Shown: positions 1-12,869 of the stretch, one piece after another
Layout of the letters: every line of letters starts with the position of its first letter
Numbering within the stretch: position 1 is the stretch's first letter
Origin: Patagioenas fasciata
Taxonomy: Eukaryota; Chordata; Aves; Columbiformes; Columbidae
Length of the DNA: 64,000 nt
Direction: 5' to 3'
NCBI RefSeq assembly: GCF_037038585.1
Contig: NC_092524.1
Coordinates: 45,469,001 to 45,533,000 of the forward strand
The notes under the pieces: model-generated
What the model saw: the letters and a program-made list of their open reading frames with translations, nothing else
Database searches by the model: none
Told to the model about the DNA's origin: nothing
Program-made: the position numbers and the translations under genes

Positions 1-179
1 ACTTAGTTACAATTATACTAAGAGGCACAGGAAATGTTTAGCCCGTTATGCCTCTACTGATTTATAGAACATCATAACATATACCTTTTATACATTTAAA
101 AGATAATGAAGGGGAATTACGACTAGGATAAAATAACTGCAAAGTTAAACTGTAATTTGGCTTTGTTTTAATAATTCAG

Positions 180-3100
180 AGCCTGAACAAGCACAGAAAT
201 CACTGGCGGTCACAACATTTGGACAGCAATGTTACTATGGTGAGTACAATCCATAACAGTGCTGGGTTTTTTTCCACTCATTAAATCCGTGGTTAATCTT
301 GCTTTACAGTTTAATGCAACAACTTGTGAATATTACCAAGTCTTTTCTTCAGTGTCTTCAAGATAGCAACATTTCAGTTTTCATTTATTTTTATTTACTT
401 CAGCCAAAATCAGAGGATGAAGAAGGCTGGAAGAAGTTTTGCCTGGGTGAAAGAGCATACTCAGAAATAGATGCACTATCTGATAATGAAAATCTAGGCA
501 TTGATTACCTAAAGGTGAGTATAAGACTTCTGATTTTCAGCTGCTATTTTCAAGAATAACTGCCAGAAACAATCCTAGTGTTTATTACCACTTTGTGCTA
601 AATAAAAATTGGGCTCTCTGGTGAGCCCAAAAAGTCCCATTTTTCTTCCCTTTTAAATGGAAACTCAGTGAAGCAGAGAACAAGTCTAACCCTTAAGTCA
701 CGCCCTCATCCATTTTCAGCAAAAGCACACTGCCTTGTTGCTCACTGAACTAAATTGATAGCTTTTTGCATAGTCTGCTTTCATGTTTCGTTGAATGGTG
801 ATTTGTGGTTCCTCTCCTCCTACATGCTATCCTACAAATATGTCTTCTACTGCGTCATTTTGAAAAAACACCCAAACTTTAACAAATAACAGTAAAAGCA
901 ATGTATTTGACACCAAATTTGACTGGACCTTATCTTAAATTGATTGAGGATTTTATTTTTTTAAGATTTCAAACTTCAGAACAGACTTTCAGATCACTAC
1001 AAAATGTCTAAGCATCACATGTTAGTATGTTCTAAACTAGAAAAATAAATACGATGATAATGTCTTTGCATTTTCCACCTTGATTTTTTTTCAGGTGGGC
1101 TTTCCCCCTTTGCTAAGTATTGTAAGCAGAATGAGTCAGGTAAGCCTACCTCTTAGAATCACATAGAACATGAAAAATAATGATTTATGCAATGTCACTA
1201 TCTGTTGCAGAAGGCTTATCTATTTTTCTGTGCCAGAGCAGGCAATTGTTCATTACAGTTGCTATTCCTTGTGCACTTACAAGGAAAACACATTATCTTA
1301 CCTTCAGCTACAAATAACTTTACTAGTGAACATGTATCCTACTAGTTTTAAGAATATTCTGTCCTTGTAATTTCTCCATAGAACATTTTAATGTTTGAAT
1401 TTTTGCTGAATGCCCCATTGGGTGCTTGACAGTGTTTGAAGGTTTCTCACTTAGTGTGTTAAGTGCAGTCCCTCAACTTGATCATGAACTCTTATGTACA
1501 TTACAAGACTAGAAGAATAACACTTCCCTTTACTACGTTTCCCACTAGTCACTTTTATACAGAAGCAACCAGTCAGTGTAATGCCTCTTTCCTAATCTAT
1601 AGCTACTTATCCATAATTTTTTGTTAACACAAAATTGCTTCCTTACTTAAAGTTCTTTCCAGGAACTGGTGCTTGAACACTTACTTTACCTTTATATGTA
1701 ACTTCACCCTGGAATAAATACCATATAGTATCACAGTGGAGTAGAAATACATAATGTGTATATTTTTAAAAATCACATCGCTTTTTATATAATATAATCC
1801 TTCAGCTAGAAGGATAGCAAAACAAAACATTGCAGGTATTGTATTTTCTCTTTCTGTTCCTCTTTTGAAGGCAACAGTAACCAGTGTCTTAGAGTACCTC
1901 ACAAGCTGGTTTGGTGAGAAAAAATTTACTCCAGAACTGGTAATTTTTAATTTATCATAACTACTTGCACATTAATGCATTAAACAAGGGATAAATTGTT
2001 CATAGTTTTCTATGAAATTATTTTAGTTCCTAGAGTTGTCTAGATGCATATATCATATTCAGTTACTTTCAAAACTTTCTTGATTAGATACTGAGTATTC
2101 ACAAAATTTTTTGGAAGGCTAATTACAAAGCATACTAGATACAGATCTATCAAGTACTGCCAAAGCCTCCTCCCCTTTTTATCGCTCCCCACACTAACTC
2201 AAACCACAAGGTTAGATGAGAGAGAAGAGGGGAGAGATGGGGAGAGAAGAGGGTTTAATATGAGAATAATTTGATAACACAGTGACATTTTTCTTGTGGC
2301 TAAATATTCAAGGACTTTTCAGTTTCTCATGCTCTGCCAAGCACACGAGAAGCTGTGAGGGGGCACAGCCTGGACAGCTGACCCCAGCTGACCAAAGGGA
2401 TATTCCATACCATGTGACATCATGTTCAAGGGAAGAAGGAGGAGGAAGGGGGGAACATTTGGAGTTACAGTGTTTGTCTTCCCAAGCAACTGTTGTGGTG
2501 ATGAATCTCTGCTGTCCTGGAGCTGGCTGAACACCTGCCTGCCAATGGGAAGGAGTGAATTAATTCCTTGTTTTGCTTTGCTTGTGTGCACAGCTTTTGC
2601 TTTACTTATTAAACAGTCTTTATCTCAGTCCACAACTTTTCTCACTTTTCCGATTCTCTTCCCCATCCTACCAGGGGAGAGTGAGTGAGCAGCTGCCTGG
2701 TGCTTAGTTGCCAGCTGGGGTTAAACCACAACAGCTATGTTAGTTTATATTTTGGTCAATACTCAAAAAATATCAGGAAATCCAGGAATACTGCTCACAA
2801 GCAGCTTGTCAAGAGGTAGAAAATTCTACTGTGTAGTGTGTAATTTGGCTTTCAAACTTTGCATTTAAGTGCTACTGCCAGCATTGAAATTTTGAGACCT
2901 ACTCTCTAGGCCAGCTCTATATAACAAGAAGTGCATGAAACATCAAGGAAATGCTCATAATTAAAACTATTATTTCAATCCACACAGGGTAGGTGGCTTT
3001 ATGCACTGTTGGCATGCCTTGAAAAACCTTTGCTACCTGAGGCTCACTCCCTTATTCGACAGCTGGCAAGACGATGCTCAGAAGTCAGAGTACTAGAGGT

Positions 3101-3724
3101 AAGATTTAATATAACATAGTGCAAAGGACTTGCTGAACTTAGCAAATTATTATCAGGATGATTTTTCAGTTCTTAAGTCTTGGTAAGTGATTTTTTCATG
3201 TGCTAAATTTGCTTGAGAGTGAAGGAAAGAATATAAGCAGGTAACATTACAATGTAACAGCTTTTCTGTTGGACACAGGTAACAAGAACTGTTCTAGTAT
3301 TTCTCTTTCAGGAGAACAAGAATGAAGAACAGATATCAGCTCTGAACTTGATAATCTGCTTAGTTAGCAGGTAATGCAACTTAGATATCTAAAAACCAGT
3401 AAAGTATGTCCAGAAAAAAAAGTGTGATTACTCTTGTCCTAACCTTGATTCTTTCAAAGTGGAATTAAATGAAGTACCGTGGGCCTAAGTAACACATATA
3501 CTTCACTGAAAGGACTTCAGATAAACCTAAGCATAAAGTAAACTTAGTGGTTTCCTCAGATGAGCCCCCTAAACTGCAAAGCTGTAAATATGATAAAACA
3601 CTAAAAAGAAGAGCTAGAAAGCCAGGGGTCAAAGGAGTATGTTGCATTTGAGATTTCTTACTGTATTCCACTTCTCTCCACTAGGTACTTTGATCAACGT
3701 GACTTGGCTGATGAGCCTTCCTAG
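180..3724 (+). CDS. GEMIN2: GEMIN2 (SMN-interacting protein 1), 3' seven coding exons; 5' part lies outside the window
   Basis: Gemin2 is the SMN-complex subunit that holds the Sm-protein pentamer during snRNP assembly in the cytoplasm. Exons, all with AG/GT borders: 180-239, 404-514, 1095-1139, 1871-1939, 2988-3098, 3312-3370 and 3685-3724 (stop TAG 3722-3724). They join in one frame to give 164 C-terminal residues; the human protein has about 280, so roughly the first 115 are off the left edge. Recognisable stretches are [67 protein letters not shown] and the C-terminal [14 protein letters not shown], nearly identical to the vertebrate family. The helical C-terminal domain is intact, with no frame damage. 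The gene is tail-to-tail with TRAPPC6B. An LTR fragment sits in the intron between 1939 and 2988. Identification is secure; exon borders come from splice signals and phase, not transcripts. Confidence 0.96.
2268..2733 (+). mobile_element. Endogenous-retrovirus LTR fragment in a GEMIN2 intron
   Basis: The block ends with GGGGTTAAACCACAACA and has a downstream AGTGAGTGAGCAGCTGCCTGGTGCTTAG-type segment (its last part), the 3' end of an LTR family I recall as common in bird genomes. An ATTAAA polyA-like signal sits near 2610, followed by a pyrimidine-rich segment. The left part (TTGATAACAC, then a TTCTCATGC segment near 2320) also fits the internal part of that LTR. The expected TGT start and first part were not seen, so the copy looks 5'-truncated. 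No gag, pol or env sequence is present, so it is a solo or partial LTR. Orientation is the same as GEMIN2. Exact family and left boundary are uncertain. Confidence 0.75.
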
Positions 3725-4107
3725 ACTGTTTTATTGAGTATTTTGTGTTGCCAGAGTACAAACAGCATTATCAGAGCTAACAGCAAGACACTGCACCATT
3801 CAGACCTGAAGTACTATACAACCCCTTCTGAATACCCTCAAGATGATGCATTTGGGACAGTGATGAGTAACTTAAGCTGCGCTGAGGTTGCATAGCATGA
3901 GGTTGTCAATGTCTCTCATATCACCACCATCATCGTAAAATGGTCAATGAAGTGTCTGGCATCATCTCACAAGCTACTGTCTCTGTATACTACATTTTTG
4001 GTTTTTTCTATCATCTGAGTGATCCTGCGGACACTGCAATTAGGTAAAGTCTGAGGTTACATTACAAATGATAGTTTTTAACATACACCTGTTGAGGGCT
4101 CTTTTTT

Positions 4108-4113
4108 AATAAA
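4108..4113 (+). terminator. Likely GEMIN2 polyadenylation signal (AATAAA)
   Basis: The hexamer lies about 385 bases after the GEMIN2 stop and just before the CR1 copy. It is the first canonical AATAAA downstream of the stop on this strand, so 3725 to about 4130 is the probable 3' UTR. Confidence 0.7.
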
Positions 4114-4307
4114 ATTGAAGCTTTTTAAAGAGTCGTCTTAAATATTGTGGCTTTTCTCATTTTCATAGTATTTAACAGCAGCCTTGTGTGGAAACCTACA
4201 CAACTAGGACTGAATGTGCTTTTTCAACTTTTGGTCCTGAGCTTAAGCACTGCTAAGTCATTCAATTATAACCAATAAGTTATTAAAACTATTATTTTAG
4301 TAATTTA

Positions 4308-4676
4308 GCCAGGAGAAGAGAAGGCTCCAGGGAGACCTTACAGCAACCTTTCAGTACCTGAAGGGAAGCTACAGGAAAGCTGGAGAGGGACTTTTTACAA
4401 GGGCAGGCAGTGATCAGACAAGGGGTAATGGCTTCAGACTAAAAGAGGGTAGATTTAGATTAGATATAAGGAAGAAATTATTCACCATGAGGGTGGTGAG
4501 GCACTGAGACAGGCTGTCCAGAGAAGCTGTGGACACCCTATCTCTGGAAGTGTTAAAATGTTAAAGCTAGATGGGACTTTGAGAAACCTCATCTAGTGGA
4601 AAGTGTCCCTGCCCGTGGCAGAGGGACATGGAACTAGATGATCTTTAAGGTCCTTTCCAACCCAAACTATTCTATG
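4308..4676 (+). mobile_element. CR1 LINE, 5'-truncated 3' end
   Basis: The block carries the typical CR1 3' landmarks in order: AGGAGAAGAGAAGGCTCCAG, TTTAGATTAGATATAAGGAA, a GGCTGTCCAGAGAAGCTGTG segment, then CCTTTCCAACCCAAACTATT and the terminal ATTCTATGA. CR1 is the main LINE of birds and other sauropsids; truncation at the 5' end is normal. It is inserted just beyond the GEMIN2 polyA site. Confidence 0.92.
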
Positions 4677-6735
4677 AAAACAAGCGTTAACTACTTCCTG
4701 AGTAGTAATACCATTTTTAGTAAGCAGTTGCAGAAACCAGTGAAAATTACACAGCTGTATTCCATGCTTTCAATAGAAGCATTCATTAGAATGAACAAAG
4801 GTATTATCTGTATGGTATCTTGACAAATACATTAGCTTCCCTCTTCATATATTTCCTGTGGAGTGCTTTGCCAAGAATATCAACATCTGGTACATATATG
4901 ATTCACTCTGGTTTTAATTATCTTCAAAACTTAAAAATCCACATTAAAGGAACTGTGAATTCTGCCAATAGCAGCAAATTGATACCATTAACTGGTGTCT
5001 GCTTTCTGTATATCGTAGAATTTAAGTCCCTCACTATTAAAAGAAAAAAAAGTATCACTAAGCACAACCAGTTATTGATAAACCTTTAATATGTGTTGGA
5101 ATGCTTGGCACTTTTGCATCTGGAAGAGTAGTCTTAACTATCAAGTGAAAACTCAAAGTGAATTACCATAACTACTAGAGTTTTAATTCTGGAGATGCAA
5201 GTAACAAAACAATTGTCTATGCTGATGCTGTCTGCCACACTGCAGATGCCTAAAATTTAACATTGAAATGTCCATTTATTAGGCATACAGTGCAAGTTAT
5301 TCCTAGTTTCTTTAGTAATATTTTCAGCATGTTAAAAACAGGATGAGTTGGCAACTGAAGAACCTATGAAGTGCACTCAGCAAGAGTACTAGCTAGTTAA
5401 TTCTTTAGCACTACCATTTCAAACAAATCTGAGTTACAAAGGTGGACAACCACCACAGCCTTCCTATAAACTACCAGTATAAGAGCCCAGCGCTTTCAAT
5501 GAGTTGAACGGCTGATCCCCACTGAATACCATCCTACTGTAGTTTCATATTTGCTACTTGCTAGTTCTGCAGTGGGACAGCATGCTGCTGGTTTGAGTTC
5601 TGCTCCAGATGTTTCCTAGAACTGTCAAATTATTCAGCAACAACTAACCTGAAGTGGCATTCACAGTACCTGAAAAGATGAGCTTAAGATGTGACCAAAT
5701 TATCAAGTATAACAAACCCCTGGTTATCCCATGTACAATCCATAGCTTGCCAGCTTCTGACAGCTATCTAGAAAAGGCTTGAACCCTTACAAATGTCAAA
5801 TCTTCAGAGCTCTGGGAAGAACAGCTTCCACTGTTCTTGCCCACCATGCAACTGGACAACATACACTTCTCCCAACACAGATGGTAGTTACAACACTCAA
5901 TGGTGCTATTTTAATGTGTTAGCTTTTCTAGTTACCCTGTTATTTACCGGTCTCAAAGTAGAAAACGAGTCCCTATCACACAGCATTCTCACACTGCTGA
6001 ATAACAGTGATTCTACTCTGATTCATTCAAAAATGTAAGGCCTGAACCTCCCAAAAGAAAAGTCTTATAGCAAAATTCATTTAACAAGATGTTTTCATGC
6101 TTACCTACAGCAAGGTAAGTATTGTTATGCAAACCTTGTAACAAGTAGTATCTAGCAAATCCCAATGTCCTCAAGAGTCTTGGTGATGTCTATAGCTTCT
6201 TGCAGGCCTAATAGTCTTCCTGCACACACTCATTACAGAAGTGAGCTGTAGCTAGCAATTAAAAATTTAATATTGAATTTATGCACAAACTAAAACAAAT
6301 TTTCTTCTTTGGCCAGCAGTAGATGACCTTAGCTGTAAGATTATTCTGACACAGGAAAAACAGCCTATAATTTTAGGGAGGTAGGAGATACTGTTTAACT
6401 ATGTAGAAATAAGTTCTTTTTTCTACTGTCCCGTATCATTCCTACGATGGAACTAAACCTCCCATTTAACAACTTTAATGAGGACACTAGGTTCATTTGA
6501 TAAGGACTTCCTCAGAATACAAAAGCAAATGCTGCCTCACAGTTCAGAGTGAATAAGGTGGTATTTTGGCATTCAGGTTAAGTGACAGGCAACACTAAAG
6601 TTTCTTATTTCGATTTCATCTTGCTCAGGCTTTATTCTCAAAACGCACCTCTGGTCTTCCATATGTGCTGTTTCACTAATTGAAATATTTTGTTGAAAAC
6701 TTCTGAATAGGCAGTTTTTACCATGTGGACATTAA
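4677..6735. other. Intergenic spacer between convergent GEMIN2 and TRAPPC6B
   Basis: AT-rich sequence with only short reading frames (longest about 90 codons) that have no splice-linked partners and no family resemblance I recognise. No further repeat copy or RNA gene was identified. Confidence 0.6.
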
Positions 6736-6769
6736 TATCTTGGTATAGAATAAATTTCATACCAAGATA
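6736..6769. repeat. Perfect 11-bp inverted repeat (hairpin) just beyond the TRAPPC6B 3' end
   Basis: Left arm TATCTTGGTAT at 6736-6746 and right arm ATACCAAGATA at 6759-6769 are exact reverse complements, separated by 12 bases. The hairpin lies about 30-60 bases past the TRAPPC6B polyA signal, in the tail-to-tail spacer. It could affect 3'-end formation, or be chance or an old element relic. Confidence 0.75.
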
Positions 6770-6795
6770 CAAGAATAGTGTTATTTTGATGAAAA

Positions 6796-6801
6796 TTTAT
6801 T
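6796..6801 (-). terminator. Likely TRAPPC6B polyadenylation signal (AATAAA on minus strand)
   Basis: TTTATT on the plus strand reads AATAAA on the minus strand, about 120 bases after the TRAPPC6B stop codon. That gives a short 3' UTR. Confidence 0.65.
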
Positions 6802-6921
6802 ATACATTTTGGAATTGTGCTGCACACTGCTATAATTTACAAGCTATATACAAAGCAAAAACAAGATACTGAATCCACACACAAAGGATTTTTAAGGTAG
6901 ATACCAAGATCTGAATGTACT

Positions 6922-9900
6922 CTACATCTTCTGTATCATCACCTGAAATTTACCTGCAAAGAAAAAGCAAAGTCAGATCAAAGTATCACCATTAGTTATT
7001 TTTCCAAGTAATTATTTTCTTGTAATCATTTTGTTAAAAGAAGAAGTAGTAAGGGACATTTCAATCTTACAGTTTAATTGTGAACAATCTAGCCATTATT
7101 TAACTCCAACTACACAGCCTTTTTTTTCCCTTTTTTCTTTTTTTTTTTTTTTTAAGTTGATCCATCACAACAGTTTTTTCAGCTAAATTTAAAATTTGTG
7201 CAAAGTCTGTGGAAATTTAAGTCTACCTTAAGCATCTTGGGGAGTTACAATGGACTTCATTTACTGACTTTCTTAATGACTTTTGCAGAAAAATAGCACG
7301 CATCTAGTTGTTTTTATCTTCACTTGTTCAAATAGCTTTCTGGACATACATTCTTATCCACTTGATGCTTCCAAATGTAAATACAACTTTCTAGTTTTGC
7401 TTTCACTCCATATCATGGAGGTTGATCCTCTGACAGTATTTTTTGAACGCTAAAGCATTTAGTAACAAGATTTATCCTGAAGTTCATACTGAGTCCTATG
7501 GCACTGATGAACTCAGTAAGGAAAATTACTAAGTGAGCTAATAATCGAATACTCTGGAACTACTTACATGCAGGCATTGATGAAACTTCAGCTGTTACAA
7601 TACTCTTTATTCCCAAATTCGATAGGCCTCCTCTGATTAGTCCACAGGTAAATGCTAAATACTAAATATAAAGTTGCAGTTTAAGTAAGTGTGAAGTGTA
7701 AATCTTGTTGCTAGAGATTTAAACTAAGTACTGAAGAGCAAGATTTAACACTTGGACAATATAAAACTGTGGATGTTTTGTTACTGTGCTTGAGAGACCT
7801 TCTCATGTCTCTAACAGATGGAAGCTCTGATATTTGGTACAGCGGAGCTCACAATACAGATTTCTCTTGTTAGAGACTCTGTCTTGAGTCACATGTTCCT
7901 ACTTATTTCCATTAAACCTGTAGGAACTTAGTAACCTTAAAACAACTACTCCCACTACTTGGCTGAAATTACCAACCAGTATTAAAGTCAGCAAAGGAGA
8001 AACAGTCCAAGATATAGCATCCTTGCACAGGCCACATCTTAGAATGTGAGGGCAGAAGATGCCTGCAATTATTCAGGATATATGCCGTAAAACTGAAGAA
8101 GCATCTCGCCAAACACCAAAAAAAATCCCAAGGATGGTAGTCTGTAACTGTGATGACTAAGAAGATCAAGAATTAAGAAACTGTAAAATGGAACTGAATG
8201 CCCCATTTCTTACATCCACCTGAACCAAAGTCCTTTCACTTTTTACTGATTTTACATACCTGAACTATAGTTCAGCATCTACACTCAAAAATATTTTTAT
8301 TTGGTGGAACATCTTTCTGAATGTTCATATCATCTCAGAAGCTTGTCCTAGGTAATAAACAGCATCTTCCAAATATGTTTTGGAAAATTTAAAAAAGCTC
8401 CTGAGAGCACGTGCTTTCCAAAGAGAAACGACAAATTTGTGTGACAGTGGCCAACAGTGACATACCAGTTACTACCATCAAGTAATTCAAACATGACAGC
8501 AGCAAACTGCATGACAGTATTTCTCGAAGCATAAATCAAATCCATGAATCTGAAACAAGATGCATTTCTAAAAACACAGTTTTTTGTGACTAAATATGAG
8601 CTACCCTTTTGGAGAGTCTGTATCCATTCAATTACAAAATTTAAAGTTATTATTAATAGACCAAGATAATTCAAATTAAACTGGTAGGTCCCAAGGGTAA
8701 AACTGAAGTGTACCTTTGGTGCATGTTCTAAATACTGCTTTCCTGCAGATATTTGTGTCAAGAGGCGAAATTTATTGTCTTGAAGAACATAAATACCCTG
8801 TTTAAAAAAAAAAAAAGTTTCAGTAGAGTAGCCGTAACATGTAATCAACATTATATGTGAAGGGATTTGATCTGTAGATACAATATAAATGTTCTCAGGT
8901 TGAAAAAGGAACATTTATATTAAGGTATATACAATTTAAGTTTAAGCTGTATTGTTGTTTACTTATATGAAATATAAACACAAAAGAAAGGATACTTGTG
9001 AATTTACAACAAAACACCTAGATGATAATCCTAAAAAATGTTTGCTGGCATTCCTCTTGGAAGAACCCTTCCAGTGCTCTGAAACAACAGCTCCATGTTA
9101 AATAGTCTTTTCTAATACATCAACTATATGCTGATTTTTACATTCAAATAATAATTTGGTATTCTTATTCTTCAGTTCAGTGAGAATTGTCTTCTTTAAT
9201 TGAAATACAGGCAACAACACCCAGCAGATGATCAAAATCTAGTGTTTTCTACATTACAATTTTGTGCCACAATATGCATTTTAATGAATTAAGTATGAAC
9301 AGAGTAATTGTAATTTATTTGATAATGACTGTGCTACTTCAGAACGTCACAATCCTTGAGATTACATTTAGGTTGCATATAAAACTGAGACCCAAGCTCA
9401 ACACTGCAGCTTTCTTTGAATTCAAAGATGATTTCTAAGGTAATTGTTCATTAAGACCACTGCTTGATAAACAGTTCACTGAAAAAAAAATTTATTTTAA
9501 TTGACACAATCCTTGTACAAATTATCTTGTCCTTACTCTGATACAACAGGAAAATGGCCATAAGAAAACCAAGTTACTCAAAGGAAGAATTTTTTTTTTT
9601 ACTCTAGTAAAATAGCTTCTTAAATTATTTTGATCTTTCTTTATGAACAGTGTCTGTTGATAGAGTAAAAAACATAGATACAATGCAATGTCACCAACAT
9701 GCAAATTTTGGGAAGTTTTTCAGATGTTCCAGACTCATGTATGTTCAGTAGAGTGAAACTAACTGTTAATATTCTTCAAAAGAAAAATTACTTCAAGGCA
9801 GCCATTCTATTTAGATAGATGTTAAGACAGCAATAGCACTTTCTCACACTAGTTTTCCAGTAAAATTTGTTGGGAGATATATAAAAAAGTTCCTGTTTAA

Positions 9901-11712
9901 GTGTTACTCAACTGTTACTGTTCTGTCAGTTTGCAACTCTGCAACCACACGTGTGAGATTCAGTCACTCATTTTTTTCAAAGAGGGTGGCAATAAAGACA
10001 TCACAAGCAATTATTAAATTGTATTATGAAACATGAACCTTAAAAACCTACTTTTAAACCAAACACATAAACAAATAGTATTTTGGGTTTCTGATCAGAT
10101 AATTAATACTAGACCAAAACTAATTAAAAAAATGCAGTAGTAACTCAAACCAGTGTGATTGCTTTTGTAAGTTAAATCTTATTATAAAGCATTAGTACCT
10201 GATGATTAGTCCTTAGGTTATCTATTTGTTTTCTGAATACAGTTGTCCAGAAATCTTTGCAAATGAACTTCATAATATCTAATTCGTCCTTGAACCTGGC
10301 AGTATCTTTTGTAAACCTAAGAGATAAGTGAGAAATACATCAATAATTAAGGTGCACATGACAACTTGACCAATTAAACAGAAAAAGACAATACAAAATA
10401 TGGTACTGTGTGACATTACTTTTCTGTAACTTGTTATAAAAATTAGTTTTCCAGCCACTGTACAGTATCAGTCGAGCATCACTCAGCATTCATCAAGTGT
10501 TACAACTTCAGCACAAAAGTGTACCTTAATACCTACAACCCTACAGCTGAATAAATGGTTTTCATTGTAAGATTATTAAAGACAGCTGAAGTATGGAAAG
10601 ACGCAAAGCACTCCATCATTTTTATCTTCAACTAAATGTCTAAATAGAAGATAAACATTACTGCTCAGAAGGAGTCCTTCAAATATGCAAAAAACCATTA
10701 ACACATAGGAACAAACATGTAAAACTTGTTCCTGTTTCCCAAAAAAGGGCCCCCTTTTTCATTTCAGAATTCTCTCCCTTTATTCTCCTTAAAGGTCTTT
10801 ATCTGGCACTAAAGCACCACTTTTTCAATGAAAACATCATCTTCAGAAGCTCAAGAGTCCCTGCACGACCCCAGAACCAGGGTGCTGAAGTTGGATGAGC
10901 AGCAAGTCATCGTGCAGCCCCAAAGGGCCTGGAGAATTAAGGAGGTAAAGTTCCAGGAACTGAGAGTGCATTGGAAAAACGAAATCCAAGAGTAGCCAAT
11001 CATAAAATCATGTTTAAGAAAGAAATTAGAAAGAGAAGAAAGCAATTAAGTGCACCAGAAGCAGGAAATACACAAAAGTAGGTCTACAAAAAGTGGAATT
11101 TGAAAAGATCATGTGTATAAAAAGTAACCATATACTCTGACTCAGTTTTCATGACGGAAAGCACTGAGAAAGTATAGACTCCAAAATCGTCCTGTGTATT
11201 CCAACACAAGTCCCCGCAAGAATGAGATGACAAAAGGAAGGATGCCAGGACGCCTAATGAGGAGCTAACACATCCACACCGCAACCCCTGCCCCTACCCC
11301 ACGGGGCCGCATTCCGCCGGCCGGGCTACGCTCCCAGCCCCAGCAGGCCGGGGCTGAGGGGCCCGGGCCCGGGCCCGCGCCGGGAGGACGCAAAGTAAAA
11401 CCCGCGAGGACGAGCAAGTCCCACCGGCCCCGGGAGCTGGCAGAGGAGCGTCGCCGGGGGCCGAGGCAGCGGCGGGGACTCACCTCTCGATCAGCCCCTG
11501 CCCGACGCGGAAGCCCATGCTCTCCAGCTTGGTGGTGCAGCGCCCGTTCTCCTGCAAGACATAAGGCGCCGCCGCCGCGTTACCCCGGCCGCTGCCGGGC
11601 GTCTCCCAGGGGCGGCCCCCGCCCCACTCACCCCTTCGCCCTGCTCGGCGGCGCGGTACAGCCCCGCCACCATCTCGTTGTGCAACAGCAGGAACAGCGC
11701 TTCGTCCGCCAT
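6922..11712 (-). CDS. TRAPPC6B: TRAPPC6B, TRAPP complex subunit 6B, complete (158 aa)
   Basis: TRAPPC6B is a Bet3-fold core subunit of the TRAPP tethering complexes that act on Rab GTPases at the ER-Golgi and Golgi. Coding exons in transcript order: 11712-11632, 11551-11484, 10316-10199, 8797-8714, 7661-7568 and 6953-6922. They sum to 477 bases, or 158 codons plus TAG, the usual family length. The start ATG at 11712 opens MADEALFLLLHNEMV. Other family stretches are ENGRCTTKLESMGFRVGQGL, FTKDTARFKDELDIMKF, GIYVLQDNKFRLLTQISAGK and GLIRGGLSNLGIKSIVTAEV; the C-terminus is KFQVMIQKM. Every junction has AG/GT borders and consistent phase. The start codon sits in a GTGGAGATGGCGGACG context resembling a YY1-type promoter site. 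The gene diverges from PNN. Introns (up to about 1.4 kb) hold no second gene that I can see. Confidence 0.97.
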
Positions 11713-12869
11713 CTCCACTCCGCAGCCGGGCTTCCCGGCAACGGCCAGCTGTCCGCCGCCGCCCCGCCCCTTCCGGCCCGGTGGTCAGCCGCAGTGCCCC
11801 GACTCAGGCGGTGGTGGTCGGGCTGGTCCCGGCAGGCGGGAAGCCGCTCAGCGTTCCCGCTCGCCGCCGCCTGCCAGAGCCTCTCCTGGGGCGGGGAAGG
11901 GCCTTTGGCGCTATGGCTTTCAGAGCCCGCTGCCCCGGGCGGCGGCGCGAATGGGAGCCGCACAAGCGAGGGCCGTCAGGGGGCCGGAGGGGAGCCCAGC
12001 GCTGGGGGCAAACGTTCCCTGCGGAGCTGCGCCCGCACTCCTCGCTGCCGAAATAGGACGGGGGTGGAAGGGGAGCAATATTGCTCTCAGAACGTCACTC
12101 GCTTATCGCCTGCCGCTGGACTGGCCCCAGCCTCCACACAAACATGGCACCGTCTGCGCGTCGCGGGAGGGCGCAGCCAAACACCCGGCCACCCCCGGTG
12201 CCGCGGAAACGCCCGGTAGCGCAGTTTTACAGCCGTCACTGCAAAGCCGGCCGGCGAGGCCCAGCCCGCGCAGCTGCGCGTGACGAACAGGAGGACCCGG
12301 CAACGCCCCCGCTGCCAGCTCGCCGGCCCGCGCGCCAGCCGCCAGTAACGTCCCAGCTGACTGGCTCCCCTGGCGCGGCGGCCTCTGTAGTGGAGCTGTG
12401 ATTGGTCCTGCCCGAGCCGCCTGCGTGCGAGCTTCTCGGCGCTATTGACAGTGAGGAAGCAGGATGAGTCCCGGGTGGGTGGAGATAAACGTCCTCGAGG
12501 TGGCTTTCTGATTGGGCTGTGGGAAAATGACAGAGTGAGCTCTCATTAGCTCCGAGTGATGTCACTCTAGCGACCCCTTTGGTGATTCGCAGCTCTGGCG
12601 GCAGAGGCTTCCGCTAGTTGGTCGGTCGGGATGCCACTCTGCCGCTGGGCTTTGTAATTGGTGGACGCCTACAGTGAGCCTTTCCCGCGGGGCGTGCCCT
12701 TTCCTCTCGTGCCCGATTATTGGTACGATTATTGGCTGCACCGGTCTGTCCCGCGGCTGCTGGAGTGCTGTGCTGCCAGGAGGGCCGCGCCGCGCGTGGG
12801 CGGGGCCTCTCCTCTCCGTTACCCAGCGGTGCCTTGCGGCAGGCTCTGGCTAGGCCGCGCGGCGGTGGG
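11713..12869. promoter_or_regulatory. CpG-island bidirectional promoter between TRAPPC6B (-) and PNN (+)
   Basis: The start codons of the two divergent genes are 1157 bases apart in dense CpG sequence; the island also covers TRAPPC6B exons 1-2 and PNN exon 1 (about 11280-13000). No TATA box is evident. Five ATTGG (inverted CCAAT) boxes, all in the same orientation, stand at 12401, 12511, 12657, 12719 and 12731. A CRE-like TGATGTCA lies near 12557, and an ETS-like CCTTCCGGC near 11768. Long reading frames here on both strands are a by-product of high GC content. The TRAPPC6B start is probably near 11.72-11.8 kb and the PNN start near 12.75-12.86 kb. Confidence 0.8.

Noticed and set aside
2282-2688. 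Short overlapping frames in the GEMIN2 intron as retroviral genes
   Set aside because: They fall inside an LTR fragment; no gag, pol or env similarity is visible.
8348-8914. 188-codon minus-strand frame as an independent gene
   Set aside because: Its core (8714-8797) is TRAPPC6B exon 4; the rest is flanking intron that happens to be open, and exon borders AG/GT are clear.
11678-12283. 201-codon and overlapping plus-strand frames across the TRAPPC6B-PNN promoter
   Set aside because: They lie in CpG-rich DNA where stops are rare, have promoter-type composition, overlap each other in different frames and match no family.
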